NCBI RefSeq assembly: GCF_000019965.1
Contig: NC_010571.1
Coordinates: 4,721,001-4,785,000, forward strand
DNA: 64,000 bases
Reading direction: 5' to 3'
DNA from: Opitutus terrae PB90-1
GTDB lineage: Bacteria; Verrucomicrobiota; Verrucomicrobiia; Opitutales; Opitutaceae
A program made the position numbers and the translations under genes. The notes under the pieces were generated by a model. The model saw only the letters and a list, made by a program, of their open reading frames with translations. It was not told the DNA's origin and did no database searches. Of the stretch, positions 27,951 through 35,888 are shown piece by piece (position 1 is the stretch's first letter; each line of letters opens with the position of its first letter).

Positions 27951-27972
27951 AGCGCGTTGCCCCCAACGCGCT
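27951..27972. repeat. AGCGCGTTG/CAACGCGCT hairpin (family K)
   Basis: A perfect 9-bp stem (27951-27959 and 27964-27972) with a CCCC loop lies 36 bp before the MtaA-like gene. An identical stem with another loop is at 35545-35566. Confidence 0.8.
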
Positions 27973-28008
27973 TCGTTTTCACTCCGCTTCCACGCTTCTC
28001 GTCTCTCC

Positions 28009-29079
28009 ATGGCCCGCTCCACTTACCTCGCTCTCGCCGCGCAACGTCACCGCCTTCCGATCGGCGTCGACCTCGTGCTTCGCCGGCACGCCGATCACGA
28101 GGCGATCCTGACCGACGGCGAGCGACTCGGCCGGGTGATCGCGGAAGCGGCGGCGGAGTTCCAGACGCCGCTCGCGTTTCCGCTGATGGACCTGAAGCTC
28201 GAGAAAGCCACGTTGCTTTCGTTCTTCGACGTCCCCGCCGCAGACTCGGATAGCTTCCACTTCACGGAGGCGCCCTCCGCGGAAGCCGTGGCTCGTTTCG
28301 AATCCGCCCTCGCCAGCAGCCGGCCGTCGCCGCGCGTCGCCGCGAATCTCGGCGCGCTCCGCTACATCACCGGACAAACCACCTTGCTGCCGGTGGGCAT
28401 GAGCATCGGCCCGTTCTCGCTCGCCACCAAGCTGCTCGCCGACCCGATCACGCCCGTGTACCTGGCCGGCGACGGCGCCACCGCGGCCGACGAGCCGGAG
28501 GTCGGACTCCTCGAAACCGCGCTGCGGCTCGCGCTTGCGACCGTCCGGCACGCGATCCGGCAGCAGCTCGACGCCGGCGCCCGCGCGATCTTCATCGCCG
28601 AACCCGCCGCCAACAAGGTCTTCTTCTCGCCGAAACAAATCGCCGGCGGCAGCAACGTCTTCGACCGGTTCGCGCTCGCGCCCAATCGCGCCATCGCCGC
28701 GCAACTCGTCGCGCGCGAGGCGGACCTACTCTTCCACTGCTGCGGCGAACTCGTCGACGCGATGCTCGACGGTTTCTGTTCGCTGCGACCCGCGCTGCTC
28801 TCGCTCGGCAGTTCGCGCCGACTGTGGGAGGACGCCGCCCGCGTGCCGAAGGACATCGTGCTCTACGGCAACCTGCCCTCGAAACAGTTCTATTCCGACA
28901 GCGTGATGCCGCTCGAAAAAGTCGGCGCACAGGCGGGTGAACTGCTCGCGCGGATGCGCCAGGTTGGGCATCCGTTCATCCTGGGGACGGAGTGCGACAC
29001 GCTGCACGTCGACGGCTGCGATGACGCGATCCGCGCGAAGGTCGCACACCTGCTCCGGATTCCCGAGCCGGCCGCTTGA
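28009..29079 (+). CDS. uroporphyrinogen decarboxylase-fold methyltransferase (MtaA/CmuA/MtvB-like)
   Basis: A 356-residue TIM-barrel protein of the UROD superfamily. Candidate zinc ligands of the methyltransferase branch are visible: His243 and Cys245 in LLFHCCGEL and a C-terminal Cys in ILGTECDT. The gene context (corrinoid protein, DUF1638, PocR-type regulator) argues against heme synthesis. Members transfer methyl groups between a corrinoid protein and a thiol or tetrahydrofolate, or from methoxyaromatics to the corrinoid. Which direction applies here cannot be told from sequence. Confidence 0.88.
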   Translation: MARSTYLALAAQRHRLPIGVDLVLRRHADHEAILTDGERLGRVIAEAAAEFQTPLAFPLMDLKLEKATLLSFFDVPAADSDSFHFTEAPSAEAVARFESALASSRPSPRVAANLGALRYITGQTTLLPVGMSIGPFSLATKLLADPITPVYLAGDGATAADEPEVGLLETALRLALATVRHAIRQQLDAGARAIFIAEPAANKVFFSPKQIAGGSNVFDRFALAPNRAIAAQLVAREADLLFHCCGELVDAMLDGFCSLRPALLSLGSSRRLWEDAARVPKDIVLYGNLPSKQFYSDSVMPLEKVGAQAGELLARMRQVGHPFILGTECDTLHVDGCDDAIRAKVAHLLRIPEPAA

Positions 29080-29400
29080 GCAGCAGGGGCGCAGGCTTGC
29101 TGCGCCCACTGGTCGGGAGCCGCGCAGCCGATCGGTGGAGACGCGACGCCCTCGTCGCATTCTTGTAGCCGGGGTCGCCGACCCCGGCCCGCTCCGTGCC
29201 TCTAGCGAGCCATACTGATAGCAGTGGCACCGCTTTGGATAAGGCGGTACCGCTGGGCCCGCCGCCACTTCCTCGCTGTTGGCTCGGCCATCCGGCCCGC
29301 CCGGCGGGCGGGCCCAACCTTTTTAGCTCCCCGTTCGCGCCGAGCGTCCGAAGGGCAACCCGCCGCCACGGGGTTGATCCGCTCAGCGCCTGATCACCCG
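29080..29400. other. gene-free region with three palindrome families
   Basis: No gene is seen. From left to right there is GCAGGGGCGCAGGCTTGCTGC (29083-29104 region, family E-like), the family D hairpin (29136-29159, GACGCGACGCCCTCGTCGC), the family C hairpin CCGGGGTCGCCGACCCCGG (29165-29188) and a terminator-like stem (29294-29324). Confidence 0.75.
29294..29324 (+). terminator. candidate intrinsic terminator
   Basis: A 10-nt arm GGCCCGCCCG (29294-29303) is the exact complement of 29305-29314, giving about 8 bp after loop closure, followed by five T residues (29320-29324). It would end transcription of the corrinoid cluster 215 bp after the last stop codon, ahead of the protease gene. Confidence 0.55.
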
Positions 29401-31776
29401 ATGTCGCCCCGCGTCCTCCTGTCCCGCGTTTTTTCTTTTCGGTCGCTCGCTGCGGTCACGCTGGGCGTCGCGATGCTCGCGCCGCCGCTCGCCGCCCTCG
29501 GCCCGGAAACCGTACAGTTTCGCGCCTTCGCGCTCGCCGACCTGCAGCGTGATTTCGACCAGGTCCAGCGGCTCATCGAGACGCAACATCCGCAACTCTA
29601 CGCCGATCGCGCCGCGGTCCAGCAGGCGCTGGTGGATGAACGCGCGCACCTCCGCGAAGGCATGAACGAGCTCGAGTTCTACCGGCTGCTCGCCGGCGTC
29701 GTGCGCCGGCTCAACTGCGGCCACACCGCGCTTTCGCTCTCCAGCAGTACCGACACCACGCTGCACGCGCAGCGCCGGCTCCTGCCGCTCGCCGCGAAGA
29801 GCATCGACGGCCGGCTGCTGGTCATCCGCGCCCTCCCCGGCTTAGCCGTCCCCGTCGGCGCGGAAATCACCGCGATCAACAGCCACACCGCAACCGCGGT
29901 CGTGCAGCAGCTCCTGGACGGGCTCACGGCCGACGGCGCCAACCTCACCCGCAAGCTCCACTCGCTCAATCGTCAGTTCGCCCAGCTCTATCATCTCCTC
30001 GTCGACACGTCGTCGGAGTTTTCGATCACCTACCTCGATCCGCAAACGCGCCTGTCCCACAGCGTCACACTCAACGGCGTCAGCGAAACCGACTGGAACG
30101 CGCTGCGCGATCCCGAGCCGGCGGGCGCCGACGACCTCGGCTCGTCGGAATTCGCCAGCGATCACGCGGTGCTCTTCGTGCGCACCTTCAACTACTACGA
30201 CGCCGCCGGCCACACGCGGTTCTTCGCCTTCATCGACAATTTCTTCAACGAGGTTGCGGCCCGCCGGATCCAGAACGTCATCCTCGATCTGCGCGGCAAC
30301 GGCGGCGGCGATCCGTATTGCGGCTCCTATCTCTTCCAGCGGCTGATCGACCGCGCCCGCTCCTACTTCGCGAGCACCTCTCCGTTCTACACCGATCTCC
30401 GCGTTCCGCTCGCGCCCGCGGCCAACGCATTCACCGGCTCGCTGGCCGTGCTGATCGACGGCGGCTGTTTCTCCACCACCGGCCATTTCTCGTCGCTGCT
30501 GAGCTACCACCGCATCGGCCGGTTCATCGGCGAGGAGACCGGTGGCTCGTTCGCCTGCACCGCAGCCAACCAATCCGTCACGCTCGTCTACACGCAGCTG
30601 CGGTTCAGCTACTCGACGAATACCTTCACGACCGCGGTGAGCGGACTCACCCCTGGCCGCGGGATCATGCCCGACCTGCCAGTCACGCCGACCGCGCAGG
30701 ACTGGATCAGCGGCAACGATCCCGTGAAGGCTGTCGCACAACGCCTGCTGCGTCGCGGCGCCGCAGCCACGGCCATCACCCGACAGCCGGCGAGCCTCTC
30801 CGCCGCCGCCGGGGCCGAGGCCCATTTCTCGCTGCAGACGATCCCCGCGGCGCTGCACGCGTGGGAGCTCAACGGCGCTACGTTGGTGAACGGCGACGCA
30901 GCTGAACTGGTGATCGATCGCGTCGCGCGCTCGCATGCCGGCATCTACAGCGCGTTCGTCACCGCGGAGGGCCAGGCTCGTTACACGCATCCGGCCATTC
31001 TGGGATTGCTCGCCCAGGCCAAAGCTGAGGGCGGCGCCGAGATCGGGCCCGACATCGTTCATCCAAACGGCAATGTCTACGATCAGGTGCTGCTCGAAGA
31101 TACGTCGATCGTCGTCACCGCCGACCCGGACCAGATCACGCGAGTCTCATTCGTCGATTTGCAGGACGACATCGTGCAGGTGGAATTTGCCGGCGCCGGC
31201 ACGTTGACGCTGACGCTCGACGCGGCATCGGAGGCCGCACCACCGCGCAATTACCAGCAGCCCGACATCCGCTACCGCAAAGGCCACGCGCGAATCGTGA
31301 TCGCCGGCGCCGACGAAACGACGCACCTGGGTGTGTTCAGCGTCGGCCGCCGCACGGCGCTGAACCCGTCGCTGTTTCGCGACGACGTCAGCTATGACGG
31401 CTGGGCCGATCTCGCGAGCGTCGCGATTCTCAGCTCGAACGGGCGGTTTGGTGGCGTGCGCATGGGCAACGCGATCTTTTCCGGCGTGCGCGGCCACGTC
31501 GGCCTGATCGCGCCCGGCGTCGAGTTCACCGGGCCGGTCGTGTTCGGCGATCTGCACGCGTCCGAGGAAGCGCTTCCGACGCTCCTCCTCGGGCGCGTCG
31601 ATCGCCTCCAAATCGCGGGCGGCAATCTCGAACAGCTCAACCATCGCCCCGTCGAGGTGGGCGGAGAATTTGTCCTCTCGCTCGAAGCCGGCACGGACTC
31701 GCACAACCGTCCGCGCACTGCCCAAACGCTCTGCGCCCGGCTCGAGCAAGACGGCGTCGACGTGACGCCCCGCTAG
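29401..31776 (+). CDS. secreted S41-family peptidase-like protein with Ig-like domain
   Basis: The 791-residue exported protein has a signal peptide at about residues 10-34. A tail-specific protease (S41) fold spans about 35-460: an N-terminal cap (LADLQRDFDQVQRLIETQHP), the core ILDLRGNGGGDPY and VLIDGGCFSTTGHFSSLL with the probable nucleophile Ser, then FIGEETGG. Residues about 465-540 form an Ig-like domain (AGAEAHFSL, SHAGIYSAFV). The last 250 residues are beta-rich and unrecognised. Ser in an FSTTG context instead of a standard S-x-K motif suggests a divergent S41 clade. The ATG at 29401 gives a good signal peptide. Confidence 0.82.
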   Translation: MSPRVLLSRVFSFRSLAAVTLGVAMLAPPLAALGPETVQFRAFALADLQRDFDQVQRLIETQHPQLYADRAAVQQALVDERAHLREGMNELEFYRLLAGVVRRLNCGHTALSLSSSTDTTLHAQRRLLPLAAKSIDGRLLVIRALPGLAVPVGAEITAINSHTATAVVQQLLDGLTADGANLTRKLHSLNRQFAQLYHLLVDTSSEFSITYLDPQTRLSHSVTLNGVSETDWNALRDPEPAGADDLGSSEFASDHAVLFVRTFNYYDAAGHTRFFAFIDNFFNEVAARRIQNVILDLRGNGGGDPYCGSYLFQRLIDRARSYFASTSPFYTDLRVPLAPAANAFTGSLAVLIDGGCFSTTGHFSSLLSYHRIGRFIGEETGGSFACTAANQSVTLVYTQLRFSYSTNTFTTAVSGLTPGRGIMPDLPVTPTAQDWISGNDPVKAVAQRLLRRGAAATAITRQPASLSAAAGAEAHFSLQTIPAALHAWELNGATLVNGDAAELVIDRVARSHAGIYSAFVTAEGQARYTHPAILGLLAQAKAEGGAEIGPDIVHPNGNVYDQVLLEDTSIVVTADPDQITRVSFVDLQDDIVQVEFAGAGTLTLTLDAASEAAPPRNYQQPDIRYRKGHARIVIAGADETTHLGVFSVGRRTALNPSLFRDDVSYDGWADLASVAILSSNGRFGGVRMGNAIFSGVRGHVGLIAPGVEFTGPVVFGDLHASEEALPTLLLGRVDRLQIAGGNLEQLNHRPVEVGGEFVLSLEAGTDSHNRPRTAQTLCARLEQDGVDVTPR

Positions 31777-31790
31777 CCGCCGCGGCTCCG

Positions 31791-32090
31791 TTACTGGCTG
31801 CCGCGTTCGCTCATCCGGTCTCGCACAGCGCTGGCCAGTTCCCGAAGTGCGGCGATCCCCTCGGCGCTACAATACGCCTCCGGGCCCGGCGGCGGGAACT
31901 GATCGGGAATCGCAATGCACTTCAGCCGGACGTCTTCGAGATACGCGTCGTGCTTTCGAATTGAGATGAATTCGTCCCAATCCCACATGCGCCCCGTGCC
32001 CGCGGCAAATGCCTCGATGGCTGCCGCCGTTTTTTCGTATTCGCCCGTCGAGATGCCCTTCGGTCGAAACAATCCGCTGAGCAGCTTCAT
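31791..32090 (-). CDS. small hypothetical protein
   Basis: A 99-residue soluble protein without a signal peptide. It is acidic to neutral, with TGRMWDWDEFISIRKHDAYLEDVRLKCIAI in its centre and a charged C-terminal helix (GIAALRELASAVRDRM). I do not recognise a family. Natural codon-like composition and a methionine start with continuous frame favour a real gene. It is convergent with the protease gene, whose stop is 15 bp away. Confidence 0.55.
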   Translation of the reverse strand: MKLLSGLFRPKGISTGEYEKTAAAIEAFAAGTGRMWDWDEFISIRKHDAYLEDVRLKCIAIPDQFPPPGPEAYCSAEGIAALRELASAVRDRMSERGSQ

Positions 32091-32226
32091 GATCGTTTAA
32101 GCTAGCGAGTCAGCCCCGAGCCGGCGAGACCGGAATCGATCCCCGTCTCGAGGTGGCTGCGCTTAGTCGCGACGGCCGTGCAAACGGCTGCTTGCTTCCA
32201 TCAGTGGCAGCCTGGCACGCGACCCA

Positions 32227-33582
32227 TCATTGCAGCCGCACCGTCCACTCGCTGGCCGCTCCGGGAACGTGCTGGAACGTGACCGGCCCTGTCGCGCCTG
32301 CCTCCGGCCGCACCTGGTACTCGCCATAAAACCCCCGCAGCGCAATCCGACCGTCCGCATCAGTCTTGAGCGTGGCGTGCGTTTTCCACGCGTGATTGAT
32401 CAGCTGATCCAGGACTTCGTAGGCGGGCTTCGGCGTCAGATCTTTTCGTAGCAGCGCGCTGCCTTTGATGTAGGAATCGTTCTCGGTGAAATCCCACCAC
32501 GTGAACGAGACCACCGATGGGTGGCCGAACCCGAGCGTATACATGATCCGGGCGAACTCAGCCTGATTCTCCTCCGACCAGACGCCTTCCTTGTAGCCGC
32601 CGGAAATCGGCGCGCCGAGCGAGTGCGGATGAAACTCCGTGAAATGAATCGGCAGCCCGAGCTCGCGACAACGCTCCAGCGTGTCCCAGACCTTCTGCGG
32701 ATGAAACCATTCGGTGCGCGGCTCGTGGGCCTGCAGCCCGATGCCGTGCAGCGGCGTGCCGCGTCGCTGCAGTTCCTTGACCAACGCGAAGAATCGCTCG
32801 CGGACCGGCGGCCACGCGATCTGGCCAAAATCGTTCAGGAGCAACGTCGCGTCCGGGTTCGCGGCGTGAGCCCAGCGGTAGCAGGGCTCGATCCAGTCGG
32901 CGACTTCCGCAATGGACGGCCCCGCCGCCGGGTAGCGCTCCCCCTCGATCCGCTCCGGCATTTTCATCGCTGCGTCCCATACCACCGTGTTGGCCGCTTC
33001 GTTCGCGACGTCCCACAGGTCGATCGTCCCCGCAAAGCCTTTCACATTTTCGACCACGCGCGCTTGCAGCAGCGACCGGCTGCAATCCGGCGGCAGCTCG
33101 GACAGCCAGGCCGGCGTGCCCGCCACGTGCGTCCACGCCAGCGGGTGCCCCTTCGGCGTGATGCCGTGGGCCTTGCACCAAGTCGCCACCTCGAGCATCC
33201 GCTCCCAGCCCGGGCGTCCCGGCACCGGTTCGTAGCCGTCCCAGTAGAACGGCAGAATCGCCAGATTGAAGAGCTGCGTGAACCGCTGCTTGAACACCGC
33301 CTCCTGCTCCGGCGTGAAGTGGTTCGCCGGCAGCAACTCGAACGCGATCGAGCCGAACCGGAAATGATGCGTGCGCTGGTCCACCGTCACCGTGACTCCG
33401 GCCTGCGGCCGGCCGGCGGCGTCTGTCACGCGGATTTGGATATCTCCCTTCCGCTGTTGCTCGATGTTTTGGTTGGCACGCGCCAGCAGCGCCTCCACCG
33501 CATCGGAATCGGCGCGCGCCGCCCCCGCGACCGCGCCGAGCCAGCTGAACCCTAAAAGAAGAACACGCAGCAAGGTTTTCAT
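32227..33582 (-). CDS. endo-1,4-beta-xylanase, glycoside hydrolase family 10
   Basis: The 451-residue secreted enzyme has a signal peptide at about residues 1-23, a short beta domain at 48-75 (IQIRVTDAAGRPQAGV), then a GH10 barrel. The acid/base Glu195 is in DLWDVANEA and the nucleophile Glu316 in PIHFTEFHP. Also seen are GHPLAWTH and SFTWWDFTENDSY, the end-of-barrel Trp pair. A C-terminal 60-residue beta segment follows (LKTDADGRIALRGFYGEYQ). It would cleave xylan or related hemicellulose outside the cell or in the periplasm, fitting a plant-polysaccharide diet. No carbohydrate transporter is adjacent. Confidence 0.93.
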   Translation of the reverse strand: MKTLLRVLLLGFSWLGAVAGAARADSDAVEALLARANQNIEQQRKGDIQIRVTDAAGRPQAGVTVTVDQRTHHFRFGSIAFELLPANHFTPEQEAVFKQRFTQLFNLAILPFYWDGYEPVPGRPGWERMLEVATWCKAHGITPKGHPLAWTHVAGTPAWLSELPPDCSRSLLQARVVENVKGFAGTIDLWDVANEAANTVVWDAAMKMPERIEGERYPAAGPSIAEVADWIEPCYRWAHAANPDATLLLNDFGQIAWPPVRERFFALVKELQRRGTPLHGIGLQAHEPRTEWFHPQKVWDTLERCRELGLPIHFTEFHPHSLGAPISGGYKEGVWSEENQAEFARIMYTLGFGHPSVVSFTWWDFTENDSYIKGSALLRKDLTPKPAYEVLDQLINHAWKTHATLKTDADGRIALRGFYGEYQVRPEAGATGPVTFQHVPGAASEWTVRLQ

Positions 33583-34350
33583 GGCTGCTTGTTTACTACT
33601 CCACTGCCGCTCCGCCGTCGATCTCTATGCCGCAGCGAGGATGGGAATGCTCCGGCCGGAGAGCGCGGGCATCCTGCCCGCATTCCGGTGTTGGCTGAGC
33701 ACCGCCCGCAAGGACCGGAATCTGCATCCTGCAGCCACGACGAGTTTACCCCGGCTCATCGTGACCGAATGCGAATCAACTCCGAGCCCAGCTGCCGTGT
33801 GATCCGGGGTGTTCCGTGGGCAGTTTGCTACGCCCTGCGGCGAGCTCAGGCCTACGGCTCGCCGTTTCGCGTCCGAGTTCAACGTTCTTGGTTTTGCGGC
33901 GATACCAGATCGGGCTCCAGTGGATCCAACGCGGGCGCTACGCGCTCCATCTGCGACGGATCGGATCCGTGGCCATCCGCGTGATTCGCGGGAGAAATGT
34001 CTTCCGTGTGCTCCGTGTGTTCCGTGGGCTGCTCGCTCCGGTCGCGGTCTGGAGTTCGGGTTCGGAGCTCCTGTGCCTTCGGCGTCCTTTTGTGACCCGC
34101 CCTTGTTTTATGTCTTTGGTGTGTTTCGTGGTTCTTCGGTCCCCTTCGGTCGCGGCCACGCCCGCTCGAGGTGATCGTGATCGAATCGGGATCGGAAGCG
34201 CCAATGAATGACGAGCGAGACCCAGCCTTCGCCGAACGCTACGGCAGCAAGCTGCCCGTGCCACGGGAAAGCGGCCGAGGGCGGCCGCCCTCCCAACACC
34301 GCTAAAACCCCCTTGCCACGCCACGCCGGCGCTTGCCAACCTGACCCTCT
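33583..34350. other. 768-bp gene-free region rich in degenerate repeats
   Basis: No convincing gene. Visible are a GCGGGCATCCTGCCCGC hairpin (about 33664-33680), a GGCGAGC/GCTCGCC hairpin near 33838-33863, degenerate reiterations of CCGTG-rich units (ATCCGTGGCCATCCGCGTGA, CCGTGTGCTCCGTGTGTTCC; about 33965-34030) and GTGTGTTTCGTGGTTC units (about 34117-34140). A family B-like composite then lies just before leuB (34242-34297: CGGCAGCAAGCTGCC, GTGCCACGGG and GAGGGCGGCCGCCCTC). It looks like a dumping ground for mobile palindromes. Confidence 0.6.
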
Positions 34351-35449
34351 ATGCCGTCGCTCAAGTTCGCCGTCCTGGCAGGTGATTACATTTGGCCCCG
34401 AGGTCATGTCTGAGGCGCTGCGCGTGCTCGAACACGTCGCCCGCCAGGAAAAGCTCACGCTGAGCTACCAGCAGGCCGACGTCGGCGGCGCCGGCATCGA
34501 CCGTCACGGCCAGGCGCTCCCCGCCTCCACGCTGAAGGTCTGCGAGCAGTCCGACGCCATCCTCTTTGGCTCGGTCGGCGGCCCGAAATGGGAAAAACTC
34601 CCGCCCGCGCAGCAGCCCGAGCGCGCCTCGCTGCTCCCGCTGCGCAAGCACTTCACGCTCTTCGCCAACATCCGGCCCGGCCTGCTCTACCGTGAACTGA
34701 CCGACGCCTCCCCGCTCAAGACCGAACGCATCCCCGACGGCATCGACATCGTCTGCATCCGCGAGCTCACCGGCGGCATCTATTTTGGGAAAAAGGAAAC
34801 CACGACGCTCGCCGACGGCGACGTGCAGGCGATGGACACGATGGTCTATCGCAAGAGCGAGATCGAACGCATCCTCGCCACCGCCGTGACCACCGCGCGC
34901 GCGCGCAAGAAAAAGCTCTGCTCGATCGACAAGGCCAACGTCCTCGAGACGTCCGTGCTCTGGCGCAAGACCGTGATCGACTATATCGCCAAAAACGCGC
35001 CGGACCTCGAACTGTCCCACATGTATGTCGACAACGCCGCGATGCAGCTCGCGCGCAACCCGAACCAGTTCGACGTATTCGTCACGGAAAACATGTTCGG
35101 CGACATCCTCTCCGACGAGATGGCGGTGATCTGCGGTTCGCTCGGCATGCTGTCGTCGGCCTCGCTCGGCACCGGCAAGAACTCGCTCGGATTGCCGTTC
35201 GGGCTGTACGAGCCGGCGGGCGGCACCGCGCCCGACATCGCCGGCAAGGGGATCGCGAATCCCTGCGCGCAGATCCTTTCCGCCGCGTTGATGCTTCGTT
35301 ATAGTTTCGGACTCGGCGAAATCGCCACGCGCATCGAGGCCGCCGTGAAAAAGACGGTCACCTCCGGCACGCGCACCGGCGACATCGCTTTCGGCCGGCC
35401 GGCCGTCGGAACGAAGGCGATGGCCGACGCGATCATCGCGAATCTGTAG
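34351..35449 (+). CDS. leuB: 3-isopropylmalate dehydrogenase with one-base insertion near the start
   Basis: From 34394 to the stop the sequence is a full LeuB: GPEVMSEALRVL, LPLRKHFTLFANIRPGLLY, IVCIRELTGGIYFG, VYRKSEIERI, YVDNAAMQLARNP, TENMFGDILSDE and LGLPFGLYEPAGGTAPDIAG. It oxidises 3-isopropylmalate with NAD in leucine synthesis. The correct N-terminus is in a different frame: ATG 34351 encodes MPSLKFAVLAGDYI and then runs out of frame at a TTT (34391-34393) that has one T too many; removing it joins GDYI to GPEVM. So either a sequencing error, a recent mutation, or initiation at GTG 34382 with loss of the first strand. The family Gly in GDGIGPE is Tyr here. Confidence 0.88.
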
Positions 35450-35544
35450 TCGGCCCGAGCGGAACGCGTCAGCGTTTCGTCTGCCCGTTCGCGGCGCATT
35501 CGTCGCACAGGCACGAAAGCCTCCCGACTTCCGCTACGCCGCCC

Positions 35545-35566
35545 AGCGCGTTGAAGGCAACGCGCT
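35545..35566. repeat. AGCGCGTTG/CAACGCGCT hairpin (family K)
   Basis: A perfect 9-bp stem (35545-35553 and 35558-35566) with loop AAGG. The stem is identical to 27951-27972, 7.6 kb away, but the loop differs. Confidence 0.8.
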
Positions 35567-35631
35567 TCACCTCAACTCTGCATCAGGTGGAGCGGCTGGC
35601 CCCCAAGCCGCTGGTTCGCCTCGCACGCCCA

Positions 35632-35704
35632 TAGCGGCAGGCGTCTCTGCCTGCCGAGCGAACGCCAACGCTGCACCGTCGGCAGGCGCGGAGGCCTGCC
35701 GCTA
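35632..35704. repeat. composite palindrome of the TAGCGGCAGGC type (family F)
   Basis: The outer ends TAGCGGCAGGC and GCCTGCCGCTA are exact complements. The left half folds as GGCAGGC...GCCTGCC with loop GTCTCT shared in part, and the right half as GGCAGGC...GCCTGCC with loop GCGGAG; about 25 nt separate the two hairpins. Confidence 0.85.
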
Positions 35705-35888
35705 CGATCGGGCACCCGAATCGCAGCCGCGCCGGCCTGCTCACCGGCTCACAACGCGCCGCATCGGGAAAACTCCCGCAAGCGCGACCGCCGCTTCCCC
35801 GTTCGCAGCGCGCTGAGAACCGGCCCGGTCCCCCTGTGTCTAGCCAGTTCGGCGCGGGCCGACGCGCCGCGCCTCACCCGTGTCGAGC

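Larger units (their letters stand above)
35450..35888. other. gene-free region with family K and F palindromes
   Basis: No gene is seen in 439 bp. It holds a CGGAACGCGTCAGCGTTTCG stem near 35459-35482, the family K hairpin (35545-35566), an AGCGGCTGGCCCCCAAGCCGCT stem (about 35591-35612) and the family F composite (35632-35704). The last 180 bp before treZ show no structure I can name. Confidence 0.65.

Noticed and set aside
28009-29079. HemE (heme biosynthesis) for the UROD-fold protein
   Set aside because: The Cys/His pair in LLFHCCGEL and the corrinoid neighbours fit the methyltransferase branch; no heme genes are adjacent.
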